NCBI RefSeq assembly: GCF_900163755.1
Contig: NZ_FUKI01000090.1
Coordinates: 1 to 54,556, forward strand
Length of the DNA: 54,556 nt
Source: Crenothrix polyspora
GTDB lineage: Bacteria > Pseudomonadota > Gammaproteobacteria > Methylococcales > Methylomonadaceae
Reading direction: 5' to 3'
Translations under genes and position numbers: made by a program
Shown: piece by piece, positions 16,760 to 26,560 of the stretch
How the letters are laid out: the number at the start of each line of letters is the position of its first letter
How positions within the stretch are numbered: position 1 is the first letter of the stretch
The notes under the pieces: generated by a model
What the model was told of the DNA's origin: nothing
The model's database searches: none
The model's input: the letters and a program-made list of their open reading frames with translations, nothing else

Positions 16760-19406
16760 TCCCAAAACCATCTACCTTAAAGACTATAGCGTACCGGAGT
16801 ATTTAATTGATAACGTAGCACTGGGTTTTAACCTGGATGAGGAAAATACCACGGTTACGGCACGGATGACGTTAATCCGTAACCCTGCCAGTCTGGCTGT
16901 TGGCACGGCGTTGGTGTTATTGGGCGAAAATCTGCGCTTACACCGCGTGGTACTCAACGACGCTAACGAACTTGGCGAGCAGGATTACCAGCAAACTGAC
17001 GACGCGTTGATTATCCACAACGTACCGCAGCAGCACAGTTTTGTACTGACGATTGAAAACAGCATTAACCCCAAAGCCAACACCGCGCTGGAAGGTCTGT
17101 ACCTGTCTAATGGCATGTTATGTACTCAATGCGAAGCCGAAGGCTTTCGGAAAATCACCTACTTTTTAGACCGCCCCGATGTGATGACGCGTTTTACCAC
17201 TACGCTGGAAGGTGATAAAGACCGCTATCCGGTGCTGCTGTCCAATGGCAATAAAATCGCCTACGGTGAGCTGCCCGATAACCGCCATTGGGTAACCTGG
17301 GAAGATCCGTTCCGCAAACCGTGCTACTTGTTTGCCTTAGTAGCAGGGCAATTGGCGTGTTTAGAAGACCGCTTTACCACCTGCTCTGGGCGCTCTGTCA
17401 GTTTGCACATTTTTGCTGAACCGTATGATTTGGACAAATGCGGCCACGCCATGCAGTCGCTGAAAAACGCCATGTTGTGGGATGAACAAGTTTATGGCCG
17501 CGAATACGACCTGGATTTGTATATGATCGTGGCGGTCAGCCACTTTAATATGGGGGCAATGGAAAACAAGGGACTGAATGTATTTAATACCAAGTTTGTG
17601 TTGGCACGCCCTGATACCGCTACCGATTTTGATTATGAACACATTGAAGGCGTGATTGGTCACGAATATTTCCATAACTGGACCGGCAACCGCGTCACCT
17701 GCCGTGACTGGTTTCAGCTGAGTTTAAAAGAAGGTTTTACGGTATTCCGCGATCAGGAGTTTACCGGTGATAAAACCTCCAAAGCCGTTAAGCGTATCGA
17801 AGATGTCAATATGTTGCGTACGCGCCAGTTTTCCGAAGATGCAGGGCCTATGGCGCACCCCATCCGCCCCGATGCCTATATTGAAATCAATAACTTTTAT
17901 ACCTTAACCGTGTATGAAAAAGGCGCGGAAGTGGTACGTATGCTGCACACGCTACTCGGTGCAGACGGTTTTCGCAAAGGCAGCGACTTGTATTTTGAGC
18001 GCCACGATGGCCAAGCGGTTACTTGCGATGATTTTGTTAATGCAATGGAGGCGGCAAACAGCGTTGACCTTAGCCAGTTCCGTCGCTGGTATGAACAAGC
18101 CGGTACGCCAGTAGTAACCGTACAGCAAACTTACGATGCCAACGCACACACATTAACATTAACTTTGTCACAAAACTGTCCGCCCACACCGGGGCAACAC
18201 CATAAAGCGCCGTTATTGATTCCGGTAGCGATGGGATTAATGAACGCCGATGGCTCTGTTGCGCCGTGTCAATTGCAAGGCCAACAGGCTGACCAGGCGT
18301 GTATTTTGCAACTGACACAGGCACAGCAAACATTCACTTTTGTCGGATTAACCCAGCAACCGGTACTGTCGGTATTGCGCGGTTTTTCTGCGCCGGTTAA
18401 AGTGCTGATGGAACGTAGTTTAGATGAACTGGCGTTTTTACTCAGCCATGACAGCGATACCTTTAACCGTTGGGAAGCAGGACAGCAACTGGCCAGTCGG
18501 ATTATTTTCGGTTTGGTGGGCGATGTGCAAAACGGCCTTGCACTACAATTAAATCCGATTATGCTTGATGCTTTTGAAAAAGTCTTGCAATATCCGTGGC
18601 CGGATTTATCGTATTTTTCGTTGTTATTAAGTTTGCCATCGGAAAATTATCTGGCCGAACAAATGACAATTGTTGATGTAGAAGCCATACACACCGCCAG
18701 AGAGTTTGTGGTGCGCAGCTTGGCAGAACATTTTCAAGCGGTATTACGTGGCTTGTATCAACGTTATCACCTTGACGAATCGGGTCAGTTTGATAGCGGT
18801 GCCATTGGCCGCAGACGTATTAAAAACATTTGTTTGGGCTATTTAAGCCGTTTAAACGCCGTGGACATTCAACAATGGGCGTTACAGCAATTTAACAGCG
18901 CCAAAAACATGACCGATCAAATCGCCGCTTTGTCGGACATTGTTAATAACCCGCATGCCGATAAGCAAATCTGTTTAGCGCGTTTTTATCAGCAATGGCA
19001 GGCCGAAGCGTTGGTGATTGATAAATGGTTTACCTTGCAAGCCACCAGCAAAATGCCCGATGCCTTCCAGACTGTTTTGGCATTAATGAATCACCCTGCG
19101 TTTGATTTATCCAATCCTAACCGGGTGCGTTCGTTGATTGGCGCGTTTAGCCAGGCCAATGCTGTGCATTTTCATGCTGCTAATGGCCAGGGTTACGCAT
19201 TTTTAGGCGATCAAATTATTGCGCTTAATACCCTTAACCCACAGGTTGCATCACGCATGGTGGGGGCTTTAACATCTTGGGCTAAGTATGATGTTAACAG
19301 ACAAGCTCTAATGAAAGCGCAGTTGGAAAGAATTATCAACACCGCTAATATTTCTAAGGATGTGTATGAAGTAGCCAGCAAGAGTTTGAGTCCGCTATCT
19401 GCCTAA
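16746..19406 (+). CDS. pepN: Aminopeptidase N (M1 family)
   Basis: The 886-aa product is a full-length proteobacterial PepN, a zinc aminopeptidase that removes N-terminal residues from peptides. It shows the substrate-binding GAMENKGLNVFN, the zinc site HEYFHNWTGNR with the third ligand in LKEGFTVFRDQEF, the YEKGAEVVRM tyrosine segment and the C-terminal helical arch. It is the last gene of the moaB-DUF423-pepN run and is followed by a hairpin. Confidence 0.96.
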   Translation: MRDADPKTIYLKDYSVPEYLIDNVALGFNLDEENTTVTARMTLIRNPASLAVGTALVLLGENLRLHRVVLNDANELGEQDYQQTDDALIIHNVPQQHSFVLTIENSINPKANTALEGLYLSNGMLCTQCEAEGFRKITYFLDRPDVMTRFTTTLEGDKDRYPVLLSNGNKIAYGELPDNRHWVTWEDPFRKPCYLFALVAGQLACLEDRFTTCSGRSVSLHIFAEPYDLDKCGHAMQSLKNAMLWDEQVYGREYDLDLYMIVAVSHFNMGAMENKGLNVFNTKFVLARPDTATDFDYEHIEGVIGHEYFHNWTGNRVTCRDWFQLSLKEGFTVFRDQEFTGDKTSKAVKRIEDVNMLRTRQFSEDAGPMAHPIRPDAYIEINNFYTLTVYEKGAEVVRMLHTLLGADGFRKGSDLYFERHDGQAVTCDDFVNAMEAANSVDLSQFRRWYEQAGTPVVTVQQTYDANAHTLTLTLSQNCPPTPGQHHKAPLLIPVAMGLMNADGSVAPCQLQGQQADQACILQLTQAQQTFTFVGLTQQPVLSVLRGFSAPVKVLMERSLDELAFLLSHDSDTFNRWEAGQQLASRIIFGLVGDVQNGLALQLNPIMLDAFEKVLQYPWPDLSYFSLLLSLPSENYLAEQMTIVDVEAIHTAREFVVRSLAEHFQAVLRGLYQRYHLDESGQFDSGAIGRRRIKNICLGYLSRLNAVDIQQWALQQFNSAKNMTDQIAALSDIVNNPHADKQICLARFYQQWQAEALVIDKWFTLQATSKMPDAFQTVLALMNHPAFDLSNPNRVRSLIGAFSQANAVHFHAANGQGYAFLGDQIIALNTLNPQVASRMVGALTSWAKYDVNRQALMKAQLERIINTANISKDVYEVASKSLSPLSA

Positions 19407-19431
19407 TTATACTGGTAGACACGGGCTGGTT

Positions 19432-19451
19432 GAGCGGCAGTTTTGCCGCTC
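19432..19451. terminator. Hairpin between convergent pepN and MscK-type gene
   Basis: The perfect 8-bp stem GAGCGGCA / TGCCGCTC has a 4-base loop and is itself flanked by partly complementary sequence (GTAGACACGGG / CCTGTCTAC). It lies in the 64-bp gap between two convergent genes. No clear T-run follows, so it may be a factor-assisted or bidirectional stop. Confidence 0.6.
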
Positions 19452-19470
19452 TTACCTAAACCTGTCTACG

Positions 19471-22400
19471 TCAGCCTTCAAAATCTTTCACAAATGAACG
19501 AATATGTACATCTTGCTGCGGGTACGGAATACTGATGTTATTTTCCCGCAGGGCTTTTTCCAGGCGCATGTGTAAGTCATGCGTGGCTGCCAAACGACTG
19601 GCTAATTCCCCTACATAAATACGAATGGAAAAATTTAACGAACTTTCACCAAAGCCGGTAAAAATAACGCTGGGGCTAGGTTCTTTGAGTATTAATGCGG
19701 TTTCTTGAGTCGTTTTTAATAATACACTGTGCGCCAATTCCACATCAGAGCCATAAGCAATGCTGATAGGAATGACTATGCGCGTGGTGGCATCGGTTAA
19801 CGTCCAATTGGTTAGCTGGCTGGTTATAAAAGTCTTATTGGGCACAATCAATTCTTTTTGATCAAAATCAATCAACGTAGTCGCACGCATTTGTATGCGA
19901 CTGACTTTGCCGCTGACTGCGCCGATGGTAACGGTGTCACCCACCCGAATGGGACGTTCAAACAATAAAATAATCCCTGATACCAAATTGGCAAAAATTT
20001 CCTGTAAACCAAAACCTAAGCCGACACTCAAGGCTGCCACCAGCCATTGTACCTGCGACCAACTGCCGCCTAATTCATTGGCGACAGAAATAAAACCAAT
20101 GGAAATTAGTACATATTTGGCTAATTGATTGATGGCATAACGGCCACCGGCTTCTACTGATAAACGCCTAAACACCAAAATTTCCATAACACCGGAAAAA
20201 TTCCGTACCGACACCACAGTAATAAAAAAATACAAACCCGCTATTAACAGGTTGGTTAGGGTAATCGCTTGATAGCTTTCTTGGTTGTCTTTTTTAATCA
20301 CATGCTGCCATAGCTCGATATTATCGAGAAATGAAAATGCCGGTAAAATATTTTTCCAAATCAGCCAACCACCTGCCAATAAGCTGAAGCTGATGATAAC
20401 GTGAACAATTTTTATGGTTTGAGCATTAATTTTAGGAATATCCAGTTGTTGTTCATCAATAGGTAAAACAGGGTCATCACCGGCGGTGCCAGCGTGTGGC
20501 GCTCTGTCTTGCAGGGCGGCGATTTTACGGCGTTGGCGGGCATTTTTTAATGCCAGTTGTCGATTAATCAATGTTAACCAACGAATTACCAATTCGTGAG
20601 ACAACACTAAAAAGAAAATTAACCGGAGACTAATAATGAGTTTTTGTTGTAATTCCAACGCGCTCAAATAATAACCTGTCACTGCAAAACCGATGATAAT
20701 CAGCGGTATTAAAAACGCTGCGCCATACCAGACATAGCGCAAGCGTGCTATCCAGCCTTCTTTTTCGTTTTCTATATAGTAGAGTAATAAACCTTTAGTG
20801 GGATGCAGTAAGCGCGTTAAAAAAATCATCATTGCCGATACAACAACCAGCAACGCCAAGCGGCCTAAACTGTCACTGTAGGTGGCTACTTTGGCAATGC
20901 CGGTGGCATTAATAATAAACACGCCGGGCACCATCACCCATTGCAGCCAAGCTAACTGTTTGCGTAATAAGCTTGCTGTATGTACATGCCATTGAAAATG
21001 TTTACGCGCAATGCCGTAAGGCGAAAAAATAAGATAAAAGAATTTAATAAAAAACAACGGTAATGCAACCGCTTTTAAACCTTCGCCGATGGCGCGATTA
21101 AATTCCACAATCGGTAAGGTACTGCTAATAATAGATCCTAAATAGTGTGCAAAAACAGGCCACGGTAAGGCGACTACCAGTGTGTAAGCCAGCGCTTTTG
21201 TGGTGTTATTAAAGTTGTCGGTATAAATGCGCTCTTCTTTATTGGTGATTATTATCAGTTGGTGTTTTGCCCATTTACGAGACTTGTGCAGCATGACGAC
21301 ACTGAGTGCGATAATAAAACACAAAAACAGATGATTCAGTGCATGGTTTGCCGTGTGTGTAATTAATGTTGTCCACTGTCGGGGCGATAAAAACCACTGA
21401 CCCGTTTCATAAAGACCGACAATAAAACGCAGATTCATGGTTTCAGAGCTGGGTACCCACAGCAAGCGTTTATCTAAATACCGCGCAAATTGATCCGCTT
21501 GAATGACCATTTGCCGATGAGAAAAATCAAAATCACCCAAGGTGCGTAAATAAGTTGAATAAGCGGTGGCTAATTTATTTAATAAATCTTTTTGGTTATT
21601 TAACAGCTCGCGCAGTTCAGCTTGAATCATCATGCGCTGGTTTTTTGATAAGCTTTGACTGACGCTTTGCACCATGACGCTTTTCAGTTCAGCATCCACA
21701 TCGGCCAGTTGTTTAAGCCGATCTTCAATTTTAAATTGTTCCAGGCTGGTTAATGCGGTTTCGTTTTGGATGGCATCGGATTGCAGTGAAAACTCATCTT
21801 GCGACGTGAGGTTGCGGCGTTGTTCACGTAAAATTTTACCCAGTGTTGGGCTTAAACCCGCCAAGCTGATTTTTTTTTCTGCACTTTTAAAATCACTGGC
21901 AATTTCTTGGGTTTTAGCATCAATTCTATTTTTTTGCTCGGTATATTGTTCGATTTTTACACTGATCGCTTGCAAATCTCGACTGTGCTGAATATTTTGC
22001 CGGGTGCTGGCCTGAATCAAACTGTGTTTGCCTTCGGTGGCTTTTTCCGCTTGCGTTAAGGCATTTTGCACATTTTTGGCGGCTTGTTGTCGGCGCTCAG
22101 TTAAGTGCATGTCCAAGGTCTCAACGACAGGACTTAAGATTTTTTTCTGGCTGTTAAGCACTTGCAATTTAACCCGCAGTAATTCAATTCTGGCCGGATT
22201 ACTGAGCGCTTCCGCCTCCAGCATTTTTAAATCCGCCTGCTTGGCAGCGCTCAACGTGTTTAAATACGTTTGCTCCGCTTCTGTTTCTTGTTTGGATTCT
22301 TGATTATGGCGCGGTGCCAGCAATTTTTTAGCCGTATCGTCAAAATCTTGTTGCGCTAGCGTGGTTTCTTCACGAATCTGTTGTGGTCGTGCTTGCTGTA

Positions 22401-22944
22401 ACGTGATTTCATTGTCGAGTTGTTTAATTTGTTCATCAAGACTGCTGATTTTACTTTTTTCAATGAGCAGTCTTTGCTCCAATTCATCCAAGGGTATTTT
22501 GTCAAAATCATCATGGGTAATTTTTCCTGATTTTGCTTGTAATTGCTCTAGGTCTTTTTGGCTTTTTTTGATGGTTTCCGGTGCGTTTTTTTGCGTATCT
22601 TGGTAATGTGCGGTGCGGGTTTTGTAATCTTCTAACGCATCTATATTATCTTCGGCGATATGGTAAAAATTAATGATTTTAGTTTTTATCGCTTCATCAA
22701 ATCCTTGCCGTTTATTGATAGCATCAATCTTAGCGGTTAAGCTTTCTTTACTGATGGCAGCGTAATTATCGGTGCTTTTGTCGGTGTCATTATCTGCCCA
22801 AACAGACGGGGTAAGCATCGTTAATAACAGTAGCAATAGGCTGTGCGTAAAAAGACGGATAGAGGGTAAATCAATAAATTTCATGCGGTTGTATTTGGTA
22901 AAAGAAAAGGAATTGGCTGGGTTAAGTGTTTGTTGAGTATTCAT
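19471..22944 (-). CDS. Large MscK/MscM-type mechanosensitive channel
   Basis: The 1157-aa protein belongs to the KefA/MscK branch. It has a signal peptide (about residues 33-50, ending SVWA), a periplasmic region of about 450 residues that is almost all coiled coil, then about 11 transmembrane helices, and the MscS pore and beta domain: VGLGFGLQEIFANLVSGIIL, FERPIRVGDTV, IVPNKTFITSQLTNW. It protects the cell from osmotic downshock. An ATG 20 codons later (at 22882-22884) gives a more usual signal peptide. Neither start has a clear ribosome binding site. Confidence 0.9.
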   Translation of the reverse strand: MNTQQTLNPANSFSFTKYNRMKFIDLPSIRLFTHSLLLLLLTMLTPSVWADNDTDKSTDNYAAISKESLTAKIDAINKRQGFDEAIKTKIINFYHIAEDNIDALEDYKTRTAHYQDTQKNAPETIKKSQKDLEQLQAKSGKITHDDFDKIPLDELEQRLLIEKSKISSLDEQIKQLDNEITLQQARPQQIREETTLAQQDFDDTAKKLLAPRHNQESKQETEAEQTYLNTLSAAKQADLKMLEAEALSNPARIELLRVKLQVLNSQKKILSPVVETLDMHLTERRQQAAKNVQNALTQAEKATEGKHSLIQASTRQNIQHSRDLQAISVKIEQYTEQKNRIDAKTQEIASDFKSAEKKISLAGLSPTLGKILREQRRNLTSQDEFSLQSDAIQNETALTSLEQFKIEDRLKQLADVDAELKSVMVQSVSQSLSKNQRMMIQAELRELLNNQKDLLNKLATAYSTYLRTLGDFDFSHRQMVIQADQFARYLDKRLLWVPSSETMNLRFIVGLYETGQWFLSPRQWTTLITHTANHALNHLFLCFIIALSVVMLHKSRKWAKHQLIIITNKEERIYTDNFNNTTKALAYTLVVALPWPVFAHYLGSIISSTLPIVEFNRAIGEGLKAVALPLFFIKFFYLIFSPYGIARKHFQWHVHTASLLRKQLAWLQWVMVPGVFIINATGIAKVATYSDSLGRLALLVVVSAMMIFLTRLLHPTKGLLLYYIENEKEGWIARLRYVWYGAAFLIPLIIIGFAVTGYYLSALELQQKLIISLRLIFFLVLSHELVIRWLTLINRQLALKNARQRRKIAALQDRAPHAGTAGDDPVLPIDEQQLDIPKINAQTIKIVHVIISFSLLAGGWLIWKNILPAFSFLDNIELWQHVIKKDNQESYQAITLTNLLIAGLYFFITVVSVRNFSGVMEILVFRRLSVEAGGRYAINQLAKYVLISIGFISVANELGGSWSQVQWLVAALSVGLGFGLQEIFANLVSGIILLFERPIRVGDTVTIGAVSGKVSRIQMRATTLIDFDQKELIVPNKTFITSQLTNWTLTDATTRIVIPISIAYGSDVELAHSVLLKTTQETALILKEPSPSVIFTGFGESSLNFSIRIYVGELASRLAATHDLHMRLEKALRENNISIPYPQQDVHIRSFVKDFEG

Positions 22945-22973
22945 GATAAAAACGCACCATAAGCAGGCGTTTT

Positions 22974-23229
22974 GCCGATATTCCGCACCCCTAAATAAAA
23001 ATTCAGCATTTAAATAACATATTGATATTTAATGAATTTTAGTATTTTTTTGGATTTTAGACTTTCGAATTAAAACAAGAAAAATTCATCTCTCGTTTGT
23101 TTTTTGTTAAATATAAGCTGATATAAATGACTTTGAAAATACGCCAAAAATTCGACAAATTTATAACATACTGAAATTATTAAATTAAATTTAATCATAA
23201 AATTATGAATAGGGGTGCGGAATGTCGGG
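22974..23229. other. AT-rich 256-bp segment with near-perfect inverted ends
   Basis: The 501-bp gap between the channel gene and the YhiN gene holds no gene. It contains a very AT-rich block bounded by GCCGATATTCCGCACCCCTA on the left and TAGGGGTGCGGAATGTCGGG on the right, which are inverted copies with two mismatches. No ORF inside is supported. This looks like a non-autonomous mobile element or its remnant. It may also supply promoters to the divergent genes on either side. Confidence 0.55.
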
Positions 23230-23445
23230 TTTTGTATTTACCAGAGGCTTATTGAGTCGTCGTAACGGGGATGATTTTTGTGTGCTATTTTTGTGATTTA
23301 AGTGGATAAAATGCGATTCAATCCGGTGCGTGTGTTATTGAAAGAGCTGTTGTTATTTAGTCTACCACTGAATTCTTAAATTAAATTAAACGTAAAGCTA
23401 CAACACGGATTATTGTATAGTGGCCGTTTTTTATAAGGGCTGCGT

Positions 23446-24624
23446 GTGGCAGAAATAGACGTTATCATTATTGGCGCGGGTGCGTCGGGTTTAATGTGTG
23501 CAATTGAAGCCGGCAAACGCGGTCGTAAGGTTTTGGTGTTAGATCACGCCAATAAAGCTGGTAAAAAAATTCTGATGTCGGGAGGAGGGCGCTGCAATTT
23601 TACTAACTACAGCATTGAGCCGGATAATTTTATTTCCAACAACCCGCATTTTTGCAAATCGGCTTTAACCCGTTACACGCAATGGGATTTTATAGCGTTA
23701 ATTGAACGCTATCACATTGCGTTTCATGAACGCGAGCATGGTCAGTTATTTTGCAACGACAGTGCCAAAGACATTCTCACCATGCTGTTAGCCGAATGCC
23801 ATAACGCAGGTGTGGAGATTCGTTTAAATACTGATATTTCCAATATCCAGCGTGGTGGCGATTCATTTACTTTAACCAGCAATCAAGGTCATTTTGTTTG
23901 TGCATCTTTAGTGATTGCCACTGGCGGCTTGTCGATACCTAAAATGGGTGCTACGCCGTTCGGTTATAAAATTGCTGAGCAATTTGGCATTAACGTTCTG
24001 CCAACACGCGCGGGGTTAGTGCCGTTTACTTTGCAACCGGATGATAAGGACACTTTTTCGCCGTTATCGGGTATTGCCATAGCGTGCGTGGTGAGTAACA
24101 CACGGCAAAGTTTTCGTGAAAATATTTTGTTTACCCACCGTGGATTAAGTGGCCCTGCTATTTTGCAACTGTCATCTTACTGGCACGCGGGTGAAGCGAT
24201 TACGGTTGATTTATTGCCCGATGAAAATGTGGCGCAAACGTTAAAAACCAAGCGTCAACAAAAGGCCAAACACACGCTAAAAACCATTTTAGAAACTTAT
24301 TTACCCAAACGGCTGCTTGCTTGTTTGTTCACAGAAGAATTGCTCGCCTTGTCTTTACAGGATTGTTCCGATAAACACCTTGCTTTAGTCGCCACGCGAT
24401 TGCATCAATGGACGATTAAGCCCAATGGTACGGAGGGTTATCGTACCGCTGAGGTAACGCTGGGCGGTGTGGATTGTGATGAAATTTCGTCTAAAACGAT
24501 GGCCAGTAAAACGATGCCGAATCTTTATTTTGTCGGCGAAGTGTTGGATGTTACTGGCTGGTTAGGGGGCTATAATTTTCAGTGGGCGTGGTCATCGGCG
24601 TGGTGTGCGGGGCAGTATGTTTAG
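23446..24624 (+). CDS. YhiN/HI0933-family FAD-dependent oxidoreductase
   Basis: The 392-aa product begins with GTG. It has the N-terminal FAD-binding motif IIGAGASGLMCAIEAG, KKILMSGGGRCNFTN (a strong family signature), VIATGGLSIPKMGATPFGY, THRGLSGPAILQLSSYW and the C-terminal FVGEVLDVTGWLGGYNFQWA. The substrate of this widespread flavoprotein family is unknown. There is nothing unusual in its length or motifs. Confidence 0.9.
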   Translation: MAEIDVIIIGAGASGLMCAIEAGKRGRKVLVLDHANKAGKKILMSGGGRCNFTNYSIEPDNFISNNPHFCKSALTRYTQWDFIALIERYHIAFHEREHGQLFCNDSAKDILTMLLAECHNAGVEIRLNTDISNIQRGGDSFTLTSNQGHFVCASLVIATGGLSIPKMGATPFGYKIAEQFGINVLPTRAGLVPFTLQPDDKDTFSPLSGIAIACVVSNTRQSFRENILFTHRGLSGPAILQLSSYWHAGEAITVDLLPDENVAQTLKTKRQQKAKHTLKTILETYLPKRLLACLFTEELLALSLQDCSDKHLALVATRLHQWTIKPNGTEGYRTAEVTLGGVDCDEISSKTMASKTMPNLYFVGEVLDVTGWLGGYNFQWAWSSAWCAGQYV

Positions 24625-24671
24625 TGACGATGTCACATTAACGTTGTGTTAAGGTGTTGGCCTTGATAAGA

Positions 24672-24731
24672 AATGAATTAATTGAAATGTGGGATAGTCA
24701 GAAATTTCACCCTCTGCCACTTTTGGAGTAA
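24672..24731 (+). pseudogene. C-terminal remnant of a DUF4160 gene
   Basis: The last 19 codons before the stop read NELIEMWDSQKFHPLPLLE. They align with the end of the intact DUF4160 protein at 48108 (ELKEMWDKQQFHKLPPLS). The 5' part of the gene is absent, replaced by the short gap after the YhiN gene. A DUF2442 gene follows 5 bp later, as in the intact DUF4160-DUF2442 pair. Confidence 0.75.
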
Positions 24732-24736
24732 AGCAA

Positions 24737-24958
24737 ATGAAACTTAAACAATTTCAACACCTCGATGCGTATTTTTTTTTACTAACCTTTGAAAATGACG
24801 ATATCAAAGAAGCCGATTTAGCAGCTTTAATTGGCCATTATGTCGCGTTAAATGAGCTAAGCACGGCGCGAATAGATTCAGAATGGGGTTGTCTGGAGTT
24901 TAATGATGGCAACGTTGATATAGCCCCCAAAACCTTATATCAGTTTGCAATGGGGTAA
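24737..24958 (+). CDS. DUF2442 protein, partner lost
   Basis: The 73-aa protein fits DUF2442: an N-terminal strand pair (AYFFLLTFENDD), a central helix and the closing CLEFNDGNVDIAPKTLYQ. DUF2442 proteins usually sit after a DUF4160 gene and are suspected toxin-antitoxin or regulatory partners, without firm proof. Here only the tail of DUF4160 survives upstream (24672-24731), so this may be an orphan on the way to loss. Confidence 0.75.
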   Translation: MKLKQFQHLDAYFFLLTFENDDIKEADLAALIGHYVALNELSTARIDSEWGCLEFNDGNVDIAPKTLYQFAMG

Positions 24959-25006
24959 CTATTTAAAAAACGTTGCATAATGCCAAAATGCAATATTTCA
25001 CGGACT

Positions 25007-25135
25007 TACAGCGTTTTCAACTTAGGACAGTTACAGCTACCGTTCGTGCTGAGCTTGTCGAAGCACGAACGGCACACTTCGACAAGCTCAGTGCGAACGG
25101 TTACGCTGTAACTATTGAACTGTGAAAACGCTGTA
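25007..25135 (+). repeat. 129-bp palindromic element (family A), copy 1
   Basis: The ends TACAGCGTTTTCA and TGAAAACGCTGTA are perfect 13-bp inverted repeats. Inside, CCGTTCGTGCT...AGCACGAACGG forms one hairpin and CTTCGACAAGCTCAG with its complement forms a larger one. It differs from 35590-35718 by a single base. It lies between convergent genes. No coding capacity. Confidence 0.93.
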
Positions 25136-25155
25136 AATCACGGGTAGAGATGGTT

Positions 25156-25190
25156 TACCAACTTAATGCGGGACAAGTATTAAGCTGGTA
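25156..25190. repeat. Solo hairpin related to the family B ends
   Basis: TACCAACTTAAT pairs with ATTAAGCTGGTA (11 of 12) around GCGGGACAAGT. The sequence resembles the outer arms of the 14088-14209 element without its core, which suggests a collapsed copy. Confidence 0.45.
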
Positions 25191-25213
25191 GCCTAAATTG
25201 GTAGCTAAGATAA

Positions 25214-26386
25214 TTAAGGTAAATAAGCATCACGACCAAAATCACGATTCACTTGAGCAACACGATCAAGTAACAATTTTAGATTTCTTTTGAGTAATGC
25301 AACATACTCCGCATCGCGGCCATCATACAATCCCAGATCAACGACAAATTTTTTGGCATCGGTATAACCCAGAAATCCTCGTGAGGGTTGCGCTAAAAAA
25401 CGATATAGCGTTCGTAGCTGGGCGATGGTATTGCGATCATAGCGGCTAAACCACTGTATGTTACGTATTACTTCGTCGGCATTTTGCTTTAAATGCGCGC
25501 CACCATTATCTGTAGAATAGAAATGAGCCGTGCCTAAATCGTCTTTTGCCAACACGACATTTTCACCGCTGTAGCGATCCCATTGCTGGAAAACAACGTC
25601 TAATGTCATGATAATAGAGTATTCGCGTGCCAATTGCAGAACATCGCCTTCATAACCTTCTAGCAGTTGTAGTTTTTGGCCGGACACCGGCTGAACATTT
25701 TCTGCTTGCAAAGCCATAATAATGGGATTGTTGATTTGCGGAATACTATTGTCAGGGTTGGATATATCAATGATTTCATCATAAGCTATGTTGGAATCTA
25801 GTTTCTTAGCTTTGATTGCCCCTTTCAGCGGTTCATCCACCGATAAATCTTGTAAAATTCGGTCTTTGTTTCTAAGACGATTTTCGCCGGTAATGTCAGT
25901 GGTTTCTATCAAAAACTGAAACGCTTGTTTTGCGCGTGGCCCTAAAGAATAACGTACAGCAGGGCGAAAAATATGATCGTAACCCAAAATAGCCGCTAAA
26001 TTAAAATAAGCAATCTCACTGTAAGGATTGCCTGATTCATTATTTGACATATATGAGCCATAGGCTTTAAATCCATCTGCTTTGCTTGGATCGACTTTTT
26101 TAGCCTTCATATAAATAGACGTGCTTCCTGAAAGTTCATCCAGGATAAAATCAGGGCTATCAAGATCGACACCACGCCAATTAGTCATCCACTTGGTTGT
26201 TTCTTTGGCTAATGGCTTTTGTAAAGCTTGTAATTTTTCAAGAATGGGAAAATTGGTCACTGTATCAGCTTGAGCTTTATTAATAACAGCTGTACCTAAA
26301 GTGACAGTGCCGGCAATAGTTAAGATAATGGTAAATTTTGTAAAAACGTTGTACGTACTAAAAGCATCCCGTTTATCTATAAACAT
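25214..26386 (-). CDS. Exported protein resembling Fam20C/HipA-type atypical kinases
   Basis: The 390-aa protein has a hydrophobic N-terminal segment (about 16-35) ending KAQAD, so it is likely exported. The middle reads NPYSEIAYFNLAAILGYDHI, which resembles the substrate-side helix of HipA/Fam20C-like proteins. The segment WDRYSGENVVL followed by FYSTDNGGAHL resembles their catalytic DRxxxN and D-N-G metal motifs. This assignment is my inference from motif order, not a recognised family match. It has an AGGTAGGAAA ribosome binding site. It stands alone between repeats; a secreted CotH-type kinase lies 11 kb away. Confidence 0.5.
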   Translation of the reverse strand: MFIDKRDAFSTYNVFTKFTIILTIAGTVTLGTAVINKAQADTVTNFPILEKLQALQKPLAKETTKWMTNWRGVDLDSPDFILDELSGSTSIYMKAKKVDPSKADGFKAYGSYMSNNESGNPYSEIAYFNLAAILGYDHIFRPAVRYSLGPRAKQAFQFLIETTDITGENRLRNKDRILQDLSVDEPLKGAIKAKKLDSNIAYDEIIDISNPDNSIPQINNPIIMALQAENVQPVSGQKLQLLEGYEGDVLQLAREYSIIMTLDVVFQQWDRYSGENVVLAKDDLGTAHFYSTDNGGAHLKQNADEVIRNIQWFSRYDRNTIAQLRTLYRFLAQPSRGFLGYTDAKKFVVDLGLYDGRDAEYVALLKRNLKLLLDRVAQVNRDFGRDAYLP

Positions 26387-26453
26387 TTTCCTACCTCGTT
26401 GATTAGTTGTATTTTTTGTTTTTTGGTAATAGAGATAATGTATTCAACAACGA

Positions 26454-26560
26454 CTAAGGAACGTGCATGAAATAACTTGAGCAAGGTCATGCTTCGACAG
26501 GTTCAGCACGAACGGGAGTGAAGTTTAAGCTGTTCAACTTATTTCATGTACGTTCCTAAG
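26454..26560. repeat. 107-bp palindromic element (family C) with half of the TTCGACA core
   Basis: The ends CTAAGGAACGTGCATGAAAT and ATTTCATGTACGTTCCTAAG are inverted copies with two mismatches. The centre contains GCTTCGACAGGTTCAGCACG, one arm of the core found in families A and B. It lies upstream of the Fam20C-like gene, in the 465-bp gap 26387-26851. The rest of the gap holds only a small palindrome at 26735 and no gene. Confidence 0.8.
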
